DNA of 64,000 nucleotides from Eutreptiella sp. 'Long Island Sound 2002' (lineage: Eukaryota; Euglenozoa; Euglenophyceae; Eutreptiales; Eutreptiaceae). Under the pieces are notes generated by a model. The model was given only the letters and a program-made list of their open reading frames with translations, did no database searches and was not told where the DNA came from. This document shows, in pieces, positions 1-28,464 of the stretch (position 1 is its first letter; each line of letters starts with the position of its first letter). Both the position numbers and the translations under genes were made by a program. The stretch covers positions 7,606,890 through 7,670,889 of the forward strand of contig OZ038388.1 in assembly GCA_964036045.1 (NCBI GenBank), written 5' to 3'.

Positions 1-1172
1 GAGGATTGCATGGTGAGCTGGTGCAAAAAAGTGGCATATAATGCACAAACATCCCCAAAATCAGAGCTATGTGGGTTCAAGTGGGCAAACACTCATAACA
101 AATGCGTCCATGACTCTATGTGACTCGCAAATCCGTCACCAAACCCATGTCTTATGTGGCTGCACTACGTTTGGTACCGAATTAAAATTAGGTCCCAAAT
201 TAATACGGTCCCTACACCTACTGTAGCTTGGACAAGGGCGTAGCTTATACAAGGGGGGAGGGGTAATACAATAGATTAATATACGATATGATGCAGCACA
301 GGGAGCTGTATTGGCTTATAAGACTGCGCGGCTCGCCATGAATGGTCAGCGCGCGTTCAGGTGGCTTTAAGGTTGGGGAGCAAGAGACCACCCTGTGTGG
401 AAAAAAAAAAGGCATTTGCCTTCAAAAACCTTCTTTTGCCCGATGCACCAACAAATCTCCATCAAAAACGCGTGGGGCCTTCGCAATATGAGTGAAGAAA
501 TAATATCGTGCCCATCAGACCAAACCAGGCCCTTGCTTAGGGGGGAGGGGGTGGTGCGGGCGACCCCCTCCCCCGGGGCCATGGCTTGGAGCAGGGGCCA
601 GCCCCGCATGTCAGTCACTCGGTAGGACTGGGCGCCACCCATGGGGCCACCGGGTAGGATCCAGCCCCATCCTGAAGGCGACTCCCTAGGAACCCCCCCT
701 GACCCCCCCCCCCCCCCCACGCAGCAAAGCCCTGGACCAAGCCCAACTTCTCACTCCAGTCAACACCGCACCTGCATTGCTGACCCATAACCCCAAGCAC
801 GAGCACTCAGATAACACAGCCTTTTTTGATGGTCGGCCAAACGCCGAAAGGTAAAGAGTGACAGATGAACGTGCCAACAGATTGCCTCCCGGACCACCGT
901 CAGCAACCGGACACTCACTGCCCAACACTGGCCCATGACGCCCTTGGCCCTCGAGCCCCCAGGGGTCGCGTGCCACGTGATTTGAGATTTTCCCGATACC
1001 AGATTTTCCCAGCGGTAAATTTCGTTTTTTCCGACGATGGTCACTTTGGTCTTGGGGGGGTGGGTGAGGGGTCGCCCCCCCTCCCCCCGCTACTTTTTAA
1101 TCATTGTGAAGACGCCCTGGTGCTCGGTGTTGTTCAGACGGGGCCCACGCTGATGCACAACACTGATCCCTA
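1..1172. other. No gene recognised
   Basis: I see no conserved protein motif, RNA gene or clear mobile element here. The stretch holds G/C tracts (for example around 1060-1090) and short open frames on both strands that look like chance frames in GC-rich DNA. Its right edge is the CTA at 1170-1172, the target duplication of the transposon that follows. Confidence 0.5.
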
Positions 1173-1856
1173 GGGGGAATCTTTGCACTGCGCGCGCACT
1201 GCGCGCTACTTTTAGACTATATTCCCCCCAAAGAGCCCCCAAGCACACCCCTTGGAAACGCCCTTAGAATTAGGTGACCCAAACTGCCCCAGCTCAAGAA
1301 AGCTGCAAACTACCTTCCCTTTACATAACACACATCATGCACAACTGGAAAAGCCATGAACAACACATTGGTCGCCACCCTCAAGAACACACAACAGTCT
1401 TTCTGTTCCATTGTCGTTTCTCTCTTGAAAATCGTCGCGTTTTCTTAAAACTCAACAACCTCTCGCAGGATCTTTAGGCGGGGCACCAATTTGAAACCAA
1501 TTCCACAATCCAAAGATAAACCTTGTTCAAAAGACATTGAAGTATCTTACATAACTCGATTGAACACTTCCTTCACATGACGATGTTTCATATTAACATC
1601 TGCAGACTCGCGCGTGCTCAATGCGAGATCGTGGAAGATCAAGGAAGGTTGGGGCCCAAAAGAGGGCGGAAATGCTACGTCACCCCTGCATTCTTGGGGA
1701 TCCCCAAACAAAGGGGGACAAAATCAGAAGTCAAAACCTCCGCTAGGGGTCACCATGATGCCCCTAGGGGCCCCTAGTATCTCAAAGTATGGGTCTCTAG
1801 TACGGCTAGACGCCCAAATAGTTGCACTGCGCGCGCACTGCGCTTAAGGCTCCCCC
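1173..1856. mobile_element. Non-autonomous PIF/Harbinger-like element (copy A)
   Basis: The element starts GGGGGAATCTTTGCACTGCG and ends with a GCACTGCGCGCGCACTGCGC block followed by TTAAGGCTCCCCC, so both ends finish in five G or C. It is flanked by CTA on both sides (1170-1172 and 1857-1859), a 3-bp target duplication. The 5' 200 bp and 3' 120 bp match the copies at 10.5 and 49.2 kb almost base for base, but the transposase segment is missing. It is therefore an internally deleted, MITE-like copy of about 684 bp. Assignment to PIF/Harbinger rests on the DDE transposase fragments in the sister copies and the 3-bp duplication. Confidence 0.75.
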
Positions 1857-1859
1857 CTA

Positions 1860-2286
1860 ACTCGAATGTGTCGGTACAGGGCTGCACCGAGATGTCTACT
1901 TCGCTGGCAGTACTCACATCTGTCCAATTCGGCGACCAGATGACATCGGTGGGGGCTGGCACAGTATACTGCTTGATGAAGAGCTCCACCAGCAGCCCTG
2001 CTACCAGATGGCAGGGATGGATTTAGGTGAAAGCCCCCCCCCCCCCAGATGACGAAATGACGATGACGAAATGCCGGCCGACCAAAATAGGGTGCAGTCA
2101 CAGACCTGGGCCCCTGCTCCCTGAGACACAAGACGATGGCGGATGGCAGATGGCAGATGGGACGAGGTCATGCACCTTGTGGGAATCCACCTCCTGAAGG
2201 CAGACTCCATGCCTCTTGACACGGCCATGGCACCTCCTTCATGAACGGTACGCGAAGCAGGAAAAGAGGTGGGATGCCAATCATGT
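1860..2286. other. No gene recognised
   Basis: Nothing supportable as a gene. It contains a short run of the GGATGGCAGAT motif around 2138-2160 and a C tract at 2034-2046. Confidence 0.4.
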
Positions 2287-2305
2287 GCCCAGATGTCAAT
2301 TCTTT

Positions 2306-2986
2306 TTGTTTTTGCTCTGGTCCAGACCAAGGTGAGCTGGCGTACCCTGCTCATCATATGGTACTCGAGACAACGTCTCGGAATCAAGGTTCAGAGCTGT
2401 ACGGTGCTACGATTTGATCCCACAAATGACTGTGGGAGCGGATCTGACACGTAGTGGAGATTACCAGGGGGGAGGGGGGATTTCAGGGTTTTTTTTTTTT
2501 GGGATGACCCAAATTAAGGGGGTAAAAAATTGGTATTGCTCCTTAGAAATGAAGGAAAAATTTGGTATGAGGCCCCTTGCTGCTGCTTCCTAGTGGATGT
2601 TCATTGTGGATTCCTGGTGGGCTCTGAATGGTTACTGTTAGAGAACACAGCATCAATCGACACCGCGTCTCATCTCTATGTCACGCATTCGCACTGCATG
2701 CAGCACACAGGAAACCCTCCCTGCAGCCCGTGTTTGATGTACACAGCATGGCACAGAGAATCCTTAAAATTAAAGGAAAAATTTGGTACGAGGGAGGGCT
2801 TCGAAATTTGTCCAAATCAATTTTTTCACCGCCTAATCCCCCCCCCCCTGGTAGCTGAGTCTCAAACCAGGTCATGCAATGGGAGACTGCCACGCCCGTA
2901 GGCTTCCCGGTGTACATGACGCACAATGATTGTAGGCTGAAAAGGACAGCGGTGAAGACTGAAGGCTGGGATGAACCAGCTTCTGC
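2306..2986 (-). mobile_element. SINE-like retroposon with 19-bp target duplication, split by a MITE
   Basis: A repeat of about 290 bp, also found at 18.5, 26.7 and 32.1 kb, is flanked here by a perfect 19-bp direct repeat, GCCCAGATGTCAATTCTTT, at 2287-2305 and 2987-3005. The T-rich stretch at the left end is the A-rich tail read on the other strand, so the element lies on the minus strand. Tail plus long target duplication is the signature of target-primed reverse transcription. A 388-bp G-rich MITE interrupts it at 2464-2851. I see no convincing tRNA-type promoter boxes, so whether it is a true SINE or an amplified retrocopy is open. Confidence 0.7.
2464..2851. mobile_element. TA-flanked MITE with CCAGGGGGG inverted ends
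   Basis: This 388-bp insertion begins CCAGGGGGGAGGGGGGATTT and ends AATCCCC...CCTGG, the inverted complement. TA flanks both sides (2462-2463 and 2852-2853). The uninterrupted sister repeat at 18.6 kb reads GGATTAGCTGAG at the same place, which is an empty-site control: insertion was into TA and duplicated it. TA duplication suggests a Tc1/mariner-type mechanism; that assignment is inference because no transposase is encoded. Confidence 0.7.
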
Positions 2987-3005
2987 GCCCAGATGTCAAT
3001 TCTTT

Positions 3006-5168
3006 GCCAGCACCAGCAGAATTGTGCGGGTGATGCGGCCGTGGCCTTGCATGTGTGTGTGTGCGTGCCTGTGCGCGCGCACACACATGAATGCATCCTC
3101 GTCTGCGCGCACACACGCGCGCAGGTCAGGGAGAGTCGTCATGTTGACCAGGGCACTCGGCCATCAAGTTCCCGGACGGCGGTGCGCACGGCGGTGAGAG
3201 GCAGAGCAAAGGAAGGGTTCGGCCCCCCCACCCCGACCCCGTGGCCGAGCCCCGGTGGGCGTCGCGACCGATTCGTGTGGACCTGGGCACTAGGCCTTGC
3301 AGGTCCGGGGGTCGGTGCCGCTTGTGACCGGGGCACGAGGCTGGCAGGGTCCTGGGCGCTGTTGTGCGGAGGGACGGAGCCGGGGCGCAGGAGCAGGTCC
3401 CCCTTGGTCCCAGGGGTCAGTCCGGGAGGCCCACGGCACAAGGGAGCGCCGGCGCGTCGCGTACAGAGGCCCTCCGATGCCCCGGGGGCGCGGAAGAGAG
3501 GCTGAGAGGCTGAGCTGAGAAGGTGCGGGTCAGCGAATCTTATTTGGGGAGGGGGGTCAGGCACACTCGGAGGCGCACAAACGCGGGCCTGTGGGCCCGG
3601 CGCAGTACTTTGGTGTGACGAGTTGGGGGCGCAGTCCCGTTAGGAGGCGCCGCCTTTGTGCCCCGGTATCCTGCCGGTGGCCGGGGCCCGGGACTGAAGC
3701 GGGTGCGCCGCTCTGTGGGGCCAGTGCGGATTGGGGGGGCCAAGGGGCGCGTGGCGGCACCGGTCCGGATCGCGGCCTTTGGCGCTAGCGTCTCGCGGGG
3801 CGTCGGGGCCTTAGGGCAGGGGCCCGGGGGGGGGGGGGGGGGGCTCGTACGGTGGATCGGAGGAGGGCTGCGCGCACGCGGCGAACAGGGGGGGTGCGGC
3901 ATGAACGATGGGGCGCCGGTTGCAAGGAAGGCGATGCCCTCAGAAAAAAGGACCCATGGGTCTGAACATTGGGCGTTGTGTGATACCGGATGTCCGGCAG
4001 AGACTCCGCGGGGGCACATAAGAAGTGGAGGCGCCATGGCGTCCCAGGGGATACCCCTGGACGGCACAGGGCACAAGGCACAAGACAAACGCGGTGCGGC
4101 ACAGACCCTCCGCGGGTGGGGCACGTGCGCTCTGCTGCGGGGCGCATCACAACGCATGATCTCCGTCGCGAGGCCTTGCAACTCGAGTGAGATCCGGCCC
4201 CTTTTGTGTGTGTGCTCTGCACTGTGAACGAGGCCACCAGCCCTCAGTGCTCCGGGGCAGCACCGACCGGAGGACCGAGAGGGCACACAAGCGCCACCCC
4301 TGTGCCATGTACGAGGGCAGGCGGCGTTGAAGGTCCCAAGACGTACGATTCGCGAGGGGGACCCACAGGCAGCCCCAGAGGGGCAGTCCCATTGGGCTCA
4401 GATGCCGGATGCCGTTCCGTGATCCCCCTCCTTCTGCGGAATCAGAGCTTTAGGCCGTGGGGATGATGTCGTCCCGGTGCTCGCTCTCCGTTGCCCCGTC
4501 GGAAAACGCCGACGGGGTCGCCTGTCCCCCTCCTGTTCTGCAGCCCCTGTGGAACTGGGACCGGCGGAGAGACGGGCCGCAGTGCCTTGGTTCTCCCTCG
4601 CGGAGGCGCGGGGGAAATCAGGGGTTGTTGCGAGGGCCGGTCTGAGATCGTTGTGCGATGTGAGTGCCCTTCAGGCGTTTGGGTGTATGGCCGTTTGTGG
4701 GGGGCATCGCGTGTGTGCGTGTGCGTGTGTGTGCATGTGTGTACACATGCCACATGACACATGCAGGCGGGCGTGCATGTGTGGCTGGCACATGCACGCG
4801 TGCAGGTATGGCAGGGTCGTCCAAAAACACGGGAAACCACATAACGATTGCGCGACACTGGAGAACACCTGGAAAAAAAAACCGCAATCCACGGCTCGGG
4901 GTTGGCGGGACAGACATGCGGAGGAAATGTCTTGTAATTGCAAAAACGTCTGCCGGTCGTCCAAGACCTGCGGCTGGTGGTGGGATACCCAGGTATGGTG
5001 GGTTGGTTGGCGGGGGTGGGTGGGTGGGTAATCAGTTCGACCAAGGCAGGCTCCTTTTTGCCTCCCCCCCCCCTCCCCCCAAAAAACAGCTGAGGCTTGG
5101 CCACGCCAGGATGCTACACCCTGCCCCTACAGAGCCCCAGCGTCCGGGGGCAGGGGGCAACGGAGCTA
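3006..5168. other. GC-rich, low-complexity region without recognised gene
   Basis: Open frames on both strands here are long but compositionally biased (Pro, Arg, Gly) and lack domains. The stretch has alternating GT/GC and CA tracts at 3047-3125 and 4706-4803 and long G or C runs near 3830 and 5060. It lies just downstream of the stop codon of the channel gene and may include its 3' UTR; I could not identify a polyadenylation signal. Confidence 0.5.
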
Positions 5169-21789
<16,621 letters not shown>

Positions 21790-21887
21790 AGCAGAACTGC
21801 GAAAGTGATACAAGGTAGCCACAGCAGTATGCAGCCTTGAAGACCTCCGGTGCGTCCCACCAACACTCGTGCATGAGTGGGATAATT

Positions 21888-22166
21888 CTAACTGTGAGGT
21901 CCCATTGATGCATTGGCACTCAGTTTTGCCCAAGCGTGATTACATTGTGACTTTGGAGAAGTTTGCACCCTTCGTGTCACACCGCTCAGCATCTGTGCTT
22001 GGTGCTGTTCCCTGTCACATGCTTCATCCCTTGCCACTTGCTCAATGGCCCGCAATTCGTCTCGCAACGCCTTGGCCCTTCCCTTGGCCTCTAGCTTGGA
22101 CCTCTTGTCTGCATTTTTTTGTTGGTGCCAGTCCTTTTCTCCATCACGTAGTGCCCATGCCTTCAT
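21888..22166 (-). CDS. Hypothetical charged open frame
   Basis: This 92-codon frame is rich in Lys, Arg, Glu and Ala (KNADKRSKLEAKGRAKALRD), has few Cys, and looks helical, unlike the random frames around it. I do not recognise it. It might be an exon of a gene or of a mobile element; no partner exon was found. Confidence 0.25.
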   Translation of the reverse strand: MKAWALRDGEKDWHQQKNADKRSKLEAKGRAKALRDELRAIEQVARDEACDREQHQAQMLSGVTRRVQTSPKSQCNHAWAKLSANASMGPHS

Positions 22167-24918
22167 GTCGGATGACTATGCAACACAAGTGTGCAACACA
22201 GCGTTTGGTCTTGAGCCTTTGCTCCTGGAGTGTGTTGCATGACCATGACATATGCGTCTCCATGACCTGGAGCATGACCTGCTTTGCTGGCTACAAAAAC
22301 CACAGTATGCAACATTGGCGTCACCATGTGGAACGTTATGTAGTCAGGCATTTTATTCAATGGATGTGGTTTCTCACCTTTTCGCAAAGAAATAGCCGGA
22401 CAAACTGCAACTCCTGGGTACAGAGTTTCATCACCCCCCCCCCCCCCCCCGCGTCCTAACACAGGCTGGGTTCTGGTTCAGGGGGCAAAAGTGTGGAAAT
22501 ATGGGGTTGCCTCGGCACGCACCATGCAACACATGTTGCAGACACAAGCCACCCCTACCCCTTCATGACAACAAAAGGGTGTCCAGTAGGCCAGCATATA
22601 CCCCAGAACACAAGAGCACATGGAATTACAGCCACACCATCACTTTACCACCCATATTGACCCTTCCTGCAGCCTGCACAGAGCTACAAACCACATTCTC
22701 TACTCGATTGGAACTGGAAAACCGATGGTTCCAAAAACAGCCCAAAAGGGCGGAAACACTGGGTTGCCGTGTTTGGACAAGCCGTGCAAAGAACGTGTGT
22801 GTGTGACATGTGGGGGACATAAACCACCGCAATAGATATCGCCCAGCAGAACAGTGAAGTGATCCCCCCCCCCAGGGGGGGGGGGGGTTGCAGGGGGGGG
22901 GGATTTCAAGGGGGGGGGTCATATTCCAAGGTACCACTGACATCACAAGAATCGTCAAGAATGCGACTTCCACAGTTCAAGCAAATACAACCATGGCTGC
23001 AAACCAGGTGACTTGCAGTCAGATCCAAACATGAGGCAATATGTGCCTCACGTGCAGAAGGAGTATCCCCAGAACCAGCCCCCCATAGAATGCTGCCACA
23101 GTGGAAAACAAATGGCCCAGAAGGGGACACCTTGCCGAAAGCATGCAACCCTGCGAGACATGGTCGTAGAACTCGACCTTGTCCTGGTTGATAGCAACCA
23201 CACCCCACATGTACACCCCCTTCCCCTTGCGGGAAAACAATGGTCAGACGGTCCGACTGCTTAGACCAGGCAGTGCCCATAAGAGGAGACCTAAAAGAGC
23301 AGTCGGGAAAACGACGGTCCGACGGGTCTGCGTGCTTCGACAGGGCAGTGCTTGCACAAGGAGGAAGGGGGCTATTTGATGTGCTGGAACTGCCTGCCAT
23401 GTGACGAAGGCCTGCCAATACAACAGCGTCACCAGTGGAACTGCACAAGCGTATTTGAAGGACCGGTGAGTGCTCTGGAATAGGCGGTAGAGAACGGTAA
23501 AGTGAATAAAATACAGCAGAACGTGGTTCCCTGCCGTCCCTCTTTGCAACACAGAAACATGCCCTGAAGTACCAACAGTGCTCAAAAGATGCTCTGCGCA
23601 CCCTGTGTGCCACCTGCGCAGGATTCCCTCCGTGTAGCCAGGTGCACACCGTCGCCTGCTCAGGTCGGTGAGTTTGGTGCTGTTGGCTGCCACATCCCAC
23701 CGCAGATGGAGGAACTGAAACGGCGGAGTCAAAGCCCGCGCATCGTATACGAACCTTCCCAGTACGTTGCGCAACGTGGGACAAGTATGAGGAGGTGCAT
23801 AGGGCATGGACCTGAGGGCAGAAAGCAGGCCAGGCAAAGTGGGGGAACGGAGGACCACCCCCCGGGCCGTGGGGGCTGACCGCCCCTGCGTGCAGACACA
23901 GAAGCCCCAGGCTCACGATGCTGGCACATCTCGACCAGACCTCAAAACCAAGTCTCCCAACGCCACACACTGACCCGAGAACACCAGCACCCCCCAGTGA
24001 GCACTAGATCAGGCACCAAAGGGTCTGCAGCACTGCAACAAGTGTCAGGCCTGACAGGACTCGGACCTACCTCTCACAGAACAAAGCACCGAACCGCGCC
24101 CCGCACAACCCGCAGCACGGACCCGAACTCGGTAGGACACGCACCCTGCCTGACGATCGGTGGCGCAGGCGTATGCATCGTTCGATGGGCGGGGGCATCG
24201 CATCCGGAGGGGGCACGGAGGGGGGGTATTGAGGTGATGAGGTCCACATCGCGGGGGCACGTGACCGCGACCAGCAGCTCCCGACGCTATCCCCATGAAC
24301 ACGGCACGACTGGCGGACTGGCGCCTGGAGCCCAAGTCTGCTCGTCGGAGGCCCTCCCAAGGAAGCCCGCTGGGCTGGAGCTGGAACCCATGGGAACGTA
24401 TTCCCTGCACCCTCGTGCCCCTGAGCGCCGGGAGGGCCGCGCCAGAACACAAAGAGCGCTGCGTAGCTCGCGCCGGAGGTGCACTGGACGCCGTCGTCGG
24501 CCCTGCCCAGACTGCCTCGTACCACCCCAGCCTCGTCAAGCCGGTGGGCAGACAGCCCCCGGGGTCCTCCACAGACGAGGGCAGGAATCGGGTATGCGGA
24601 TCGCCGGCCAACGGCCAATCGTCGATCTTGTTTAAATGGATCAAGAGTGTCACTCGTTCACTTGAATAACTCGCGTCTTCGTGCACGCAGCTCACGTGGA
24701 TCGGTCGCTTGAACAGAGTGCGCTCGGGTGTGGCGCTAGACCAGTTTGTGCCATTGGAAGTGGTGCTTGACCAGCTCATGCACATCGTACATGCCACACA
24801 CATAGCCCGTGTGTCATATGCGCGCCACCAGAATGCGGGGGAGCAGTGCCGAGACGCCGCTGGCACAACACTGCGCCGCAACCGACACGCCCCAAACACA
24901 GCGCGGCCGGGCCCCGGC
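22167..24918. other. Unassigned region with overlapping open frames
   Basis: Two long minus-strand frames overlap at 23970-22906 and 23858-23244. The second contains a hydrophobic stretch (VLLYFIHFTVLYRLF) and lacks stops for 205 codons, but neither gives a domain I can name. The G-tract block at 22863-22920 (CCCCCCAGGGGGG) resembles the ends of the MITE at 2464. Sequence at 24045-24899 directly downstream of the methyltransferase has biased open frames only. Confidence 0.4.
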
Positions 24919-25827
24919 TCAAAACAGTGGGCCGGGCTTGCGCGCCGAGAACACGCCCCACGCGAAGACGTGCTTCTCGGTCTGCATGCGCACGCGCTCC
25001 GTGAGCGAGCCCACCCACTTGTCGATGTACGGGCCCGGGACGCCCTCCGCCATCATCGCGTCGCGCTTCTGCAGACAGACGTCAAGCATCGCCTGGAAGT
25101 ACAGCTCCAGGTGCTCCGAGCCGTCCCACCAGCCGACCGCAGTGAAGCCGCCCGCCTGCAGCTGCTCGCGGTAGCGCGACGGCCGGGCCATCTCGGTGGT
25201 GGCGTTGCGGTCCGTGAAGTCCTTGAGCGCCTTCTCGTCGGCGCCGTCCGCGCCCATGATGTCCGTGAACACCAGCGCGCCCCCGGGCGCGAGCACGCGC
25301 AGGACCTCCGCCAGCAGCGCGGGCTTGGACGCCGCGTGGCAGAACACCTCGCAGGACACCACGTGCGTGAACGTGCCGGTCCAGTCGGCCGGCAGGCCCT
25401 CGTTGAAATCGCCGACCAGCACCGAGACCTGGGCGCCCACTCCCAGCCGCTCGGCCTCGGCCCGGTTCATCTCGTTCTGCTCGGGTGACAGGTTGTACGA
25501 GCACACGCGGCAGCCAAACTTGAGCGCGAGCTCGTGCGACAGCCCGCCGTGGCCGGAGCCCAGGTCCAGCACCACCGACTCCGGCCCGACCGGCCGCTTC
25601 CAGTCCAGCTCCTCCATCAACTTCTTGTTGGTCGCCTTGGACGCCTCATACACGCCGTCCGCCGAGGACCGGAAGATGCCGTAGTGGATGTCCAGCCCGC
25701 CGCCGCCCATCACGTACGTGTAGAAGGTGCGCGCGTGCGCCTCACCGTACTGCTCCTGCACCTTCTTCGCCACCTCCTCTTCCGAGAATTGCTTGTCGGT
25801 GAAATCCCCGGTCACCTTGTCCACCAT
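24919..25827 (-). CDS. Sarcosine/dimethylglycine-type N-methyltransferase
   Basis: A 302-residue class I SAM-dependent methyltransferase. It transfers methyl groups from S-adenosylmethionine, most likely to sarcosine and dimethylglycine, giving glycine betaine, a compatible solute for salt stress. Visible motifs are YGEAHARTFYTYVMGGGGLD (27-46), IHYGIF and EASKATNKKL (before the SAM fold), motif I VVLDLGSGHGG (85-95), DFNEGLP (140-146), VSCEVFCHAASKP (157-169) and LAPGGALVFTDIM (179-191). The IHYGI...EAS segment is characteristic of the betaine-forming subgroup. Length fits. ATG at 25827 is chosen because the family homology begins close after it. The frame is open to 26163, and an acceptor-like CACGCAG at 25884-25878 suggests a possible upstream exon, perhaps a targeting peptide. 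Exact substrate is inference. Confidence 0.8.
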   Translation of the reverse strand: MVDKVTGDFTDKQFSEEEVAKKVQEQYGEAHARTFYTYVMGGGGLDIHYGIFRSSADGVYEASKATNKKLMEELDWKRPVGPESVVLDLGSGHGGLSHELALKFGCRVCSYNLSPEQNEMNRAEAERLGVGAQVSVLVGDFNEGLPADWTGTFTHVVSCEVFCHAASKPALLAEVLRVLAPGGALVFTDIMGADGADEKALKDFTDRNATTEMARPSRYREQLQAGGFTAVGWWDGSEHLELYFQAMLDVCLQKRDAMMAEGVPGPYIDKWVGSLTERVRMQTEKHVFAWGVFSARKPGPLF

Positions 25828-26169
25828 CGTGCGGTGCGGCTCTTCCGAAGGGACTTGCGGAGCCGTGTCAATGAAATCTGCGTGCAACACACGTGCAACA
25901 CATGCACCGATGGGCAGGTTGGTGTGCTCAGAAAGAGAAAAGCTCTGAGGGAGGCAGGGAGGCACACTGCAAAGCTGCCCTGCATGCTTCCAGCAAACAG
26001 CAGACACTACGTCCAACGAACAGAGCACGTCACACAAGACCATACTACCTCCTCCAACCACGCAGGGCTGTCCGTGATAGCAGAAAAACAAAGCCAGGAC
26101 TCGGGATGCCCTGTACATAAAAATATCACTGGCCAGTCCGCAACTGCTCAGCCGACCAGCCACAACTGA

Positions 26170-26193
26170 CCATCAACTACCGTCGGTTGATGG
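26170..26193. repeat. Short hairpin, 8-bp stem
   Basis: CCATCAAC and GTTGATGG pair across an 8-nt loop, just upstream of the methyltransferase reading frame. Too short to assign a role. Confidence 0.6.
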
Positions 26194-26660
26194 CCAAATA
26201 ATCCGCACGGCCATTGCTGGGTCCGCTGGTGGGGAACCTTTCAACTGGATGATAACTTTTTGTTGGAGGAATAAACCATCGTACGGTATCAAGAGGCCGC
26301 CGTACCAACCGTCCCCAACCACACACCTCTCACACTGAAAAAGTGGGTTTCTTTTGTGACACGGTCTCGTACATCAACCGTGCCCTATTGACGATTTGCA
26401 CCACAATGGACTTCTGTAATGCCCTGCAGACATATCGTTGCCTGTTGGAAGGTGTGGAACTACCGATAAAGTGTCGCAACAATCACATCGACACCACAGA
26501 TCCACAATAGCAACACAATGCAGGATTCCACGCCTTCTGATTAACAACGTGCGCAGAAGAACAGTCCTCAGCGAAAACCCCATGCACTCAGCCTCGGAGA
26601 CTACCAAGTGACATTTTGGCTAGACTCGAGCGATTCATTGAAATGTGTCCTGGCTGAATT
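26194..26660. other. No gene recognised
   Basis: Unique-looking sequence upstream of the methyltransferase. A promoter for that gene would be expected here or nearer, but I see no TATA-like or other element I can defend. Confidence 0.4.
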
Positions 26661-26887
26661 GTTTTTTGTTTTTGGCTCGGACCAAGATGAGCTGGCGTAG
26701 CCTGCTCACTTCACAGTACTCGAGGTAACCCCTCAGGATCAAGGTTCAGAGCTGTAGAGTGCTACGATGATCCCACAAATGACTGTGGTAGCGGATCTGA
26801 CACGTAGTGAGGATTTGCTGAGTCTGGAACCAGGTTATGCAGTGGGAGACTGCCACGCCCCTAGGCTTCCCAGTGTGCATGAGGCAC
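26661..26887 (-). mobile_element. SINE-like retroposon copy with 19-bp target duplication
   Basis: Starts with a T-rich tail (TTTTTTGTTTTTGGCTCGG) and runs to CCCAGTGTGCATGAGGCAC. Flanks AATGTGTCCTGGCTGAATT (26642-26660) and AATGTGTCGTGGGTGAATT (26888-26906) differ at 2 of 19 positions, an aged target duplication. It is the best-preserved copy lacking the 5' head present at 32 kb. Confidence 0.75.
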
Positions 26888-26939
26888 AATGTGTCGTGGG
26901 TGAATTTTTTCGGAGTTTTTCGACTTCAACCCAAGAAAC

Positions 26940-28376
26940 ATTCTATTGCCTTCGGCAAGTCCACCTCGCAGAGAATCTACTCCAAGCAACGCACACACAA
27001 AATAGGGGAAAACAACATAAATACGGCCTAAAACATGCTTTACATAGCTTGGATGGTCATTGTAAGTGATCACGGTATCAGAAAAATCAGTTTCGAAAAC
27101 TTCGATTTTTGAGTTGCTCAGGGTGAAAAACTGTAGAAGCAGGTTGTGTACCAATCCCTTGGGAGACGCCCCCCCCCCCCCGGAGCTAATACCCAAATAT
27201 GGTGAAAAACACGTAAATACGGCCTAACATGCTTTACATAGCTTGGATGGTCATTTTAGATGGTCACAATATCAAAGAAACAAGTTTTGAAAACTTCGAT
27301 TTTTGAGCTGCCCACGGTGAAAAACTGCATAAGCAGGTTGTGTACCCATCCCTTGGGAGACCCCCCCCCCCCCCCCGCCCAATACCCAAATAGGGTGAAA
27401 AACAGGAAAATGCGGCCTGAAACATGCTTTACATAGCTTGGATGGTCATTTTAGGTGATCACAATGTCAAAAAAACAAGTTTCGAAAACTTCGATTTTTG
27501 AGCTGCCAAGGGTGAAAAACTGCACAAGCAGGTTGTGTACCAATCCCTTGGGAGACAGCCCCCCCCCCCCCCCCCTGCCCAATACCCAAATAGGGTGAAA
27601 AACACGTAACTATGGCCTAAAACATGCTTTACATAGCTTGGATGGTCATATTGTGTGGTCACAATATCAAAGAAACAAGTTTCGAAAACTTCGATTTTTG
27701 AGCTGCCCAGGGTGAAAAACTGCATAAGCAGGTTGTGCACCGGCCCATTCACTCATGTAACCCATTCTTGGTGGAGACAGCCATTTCGCGTCTTTGGCAC
27801 GGGTTTTGACCGGCCCTGGGCAGGGCTAGAGACTGCAAAAAACGTCCTTTCGTATCCTAGTAGGCATATACTGTCACAACATCCCCACTCACACCCCTCA
27901 GAGTGGGTAGCACGGGGTCACCGAGGTCCCCAAAACCGCCAACATAGCAAAAATGGCGAAAAAATGCATAAACTGCATCAACGCTCGTCCCACTCCGCCC
28001 CATACAAACCCCATGGAGTTGGGACCCGGAAACACTTTTTCGGCTCAGAATCGAAAAAAAACCAAAAGATTCATGATTTTCGACCTAAAAAAAGGGGGGG
28101 TCATTTATTGATCCCGCCCCACCACCTCCCTCAAAACCTCAAAAAAGTGGGTTTCAAGTGGGGGGGTCCGGGGGGGGGGGGGGGTCCCGGACCAAAAACT
28201 CATTGGGGGATGCGTTTATTGGACAAAATAATGATTTTACAAGGGGTTAAACTAACAATTCAACCCCTTGGGGTAGGGTACGCGAATAGGCCCAAAAAGG
28301 CCCAAAATGGGGGGATATGTGGCGTTTTCCCCTATATACGCCTGCCCGGCTTTGATCTAACAACCTCGGCGAGGTG
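26940..28376. mobile_element. CCTCG-ended repeat element 1 with four 195-bp units
   Basis: Begins ATTCTATTGCCTTCGGCAAG, then CACCTCGCAGAG at 26962. It ends CCTCGGCGAGGTG at 28364-28376, the inverted form. Inside are four tandem units of about 195 bp (26940-27750), each with CATGCTTTACATAGCTTGG and each ending in TTGGGAGAC plus a poly-C tract of variable length. A unique part with GGGGTTAAACTAACAATTC follows. No protein is recognised; non-autonomous. Confidence 0.6.
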
Positions 28377-28464
28377 ATTTTCCAATCCCCCATTCCGGGT
28401 AGTCGGAATGGCCAGGGTGGGCCGGGCGTCTGCGTGGCTTCGCGTCACGGTAGCCTAGAAAAAA

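Noticed and set aside
24045-24899. 285-codon frame downstream of the methyltransferase
   Set aside because: No recognisable motif and biased composition; probably 3' flanking DNA.
25196-26169. Plus-strand frames over the methyltransferase
   Set aside because: Shadow frames antisense to a well-supported gene.
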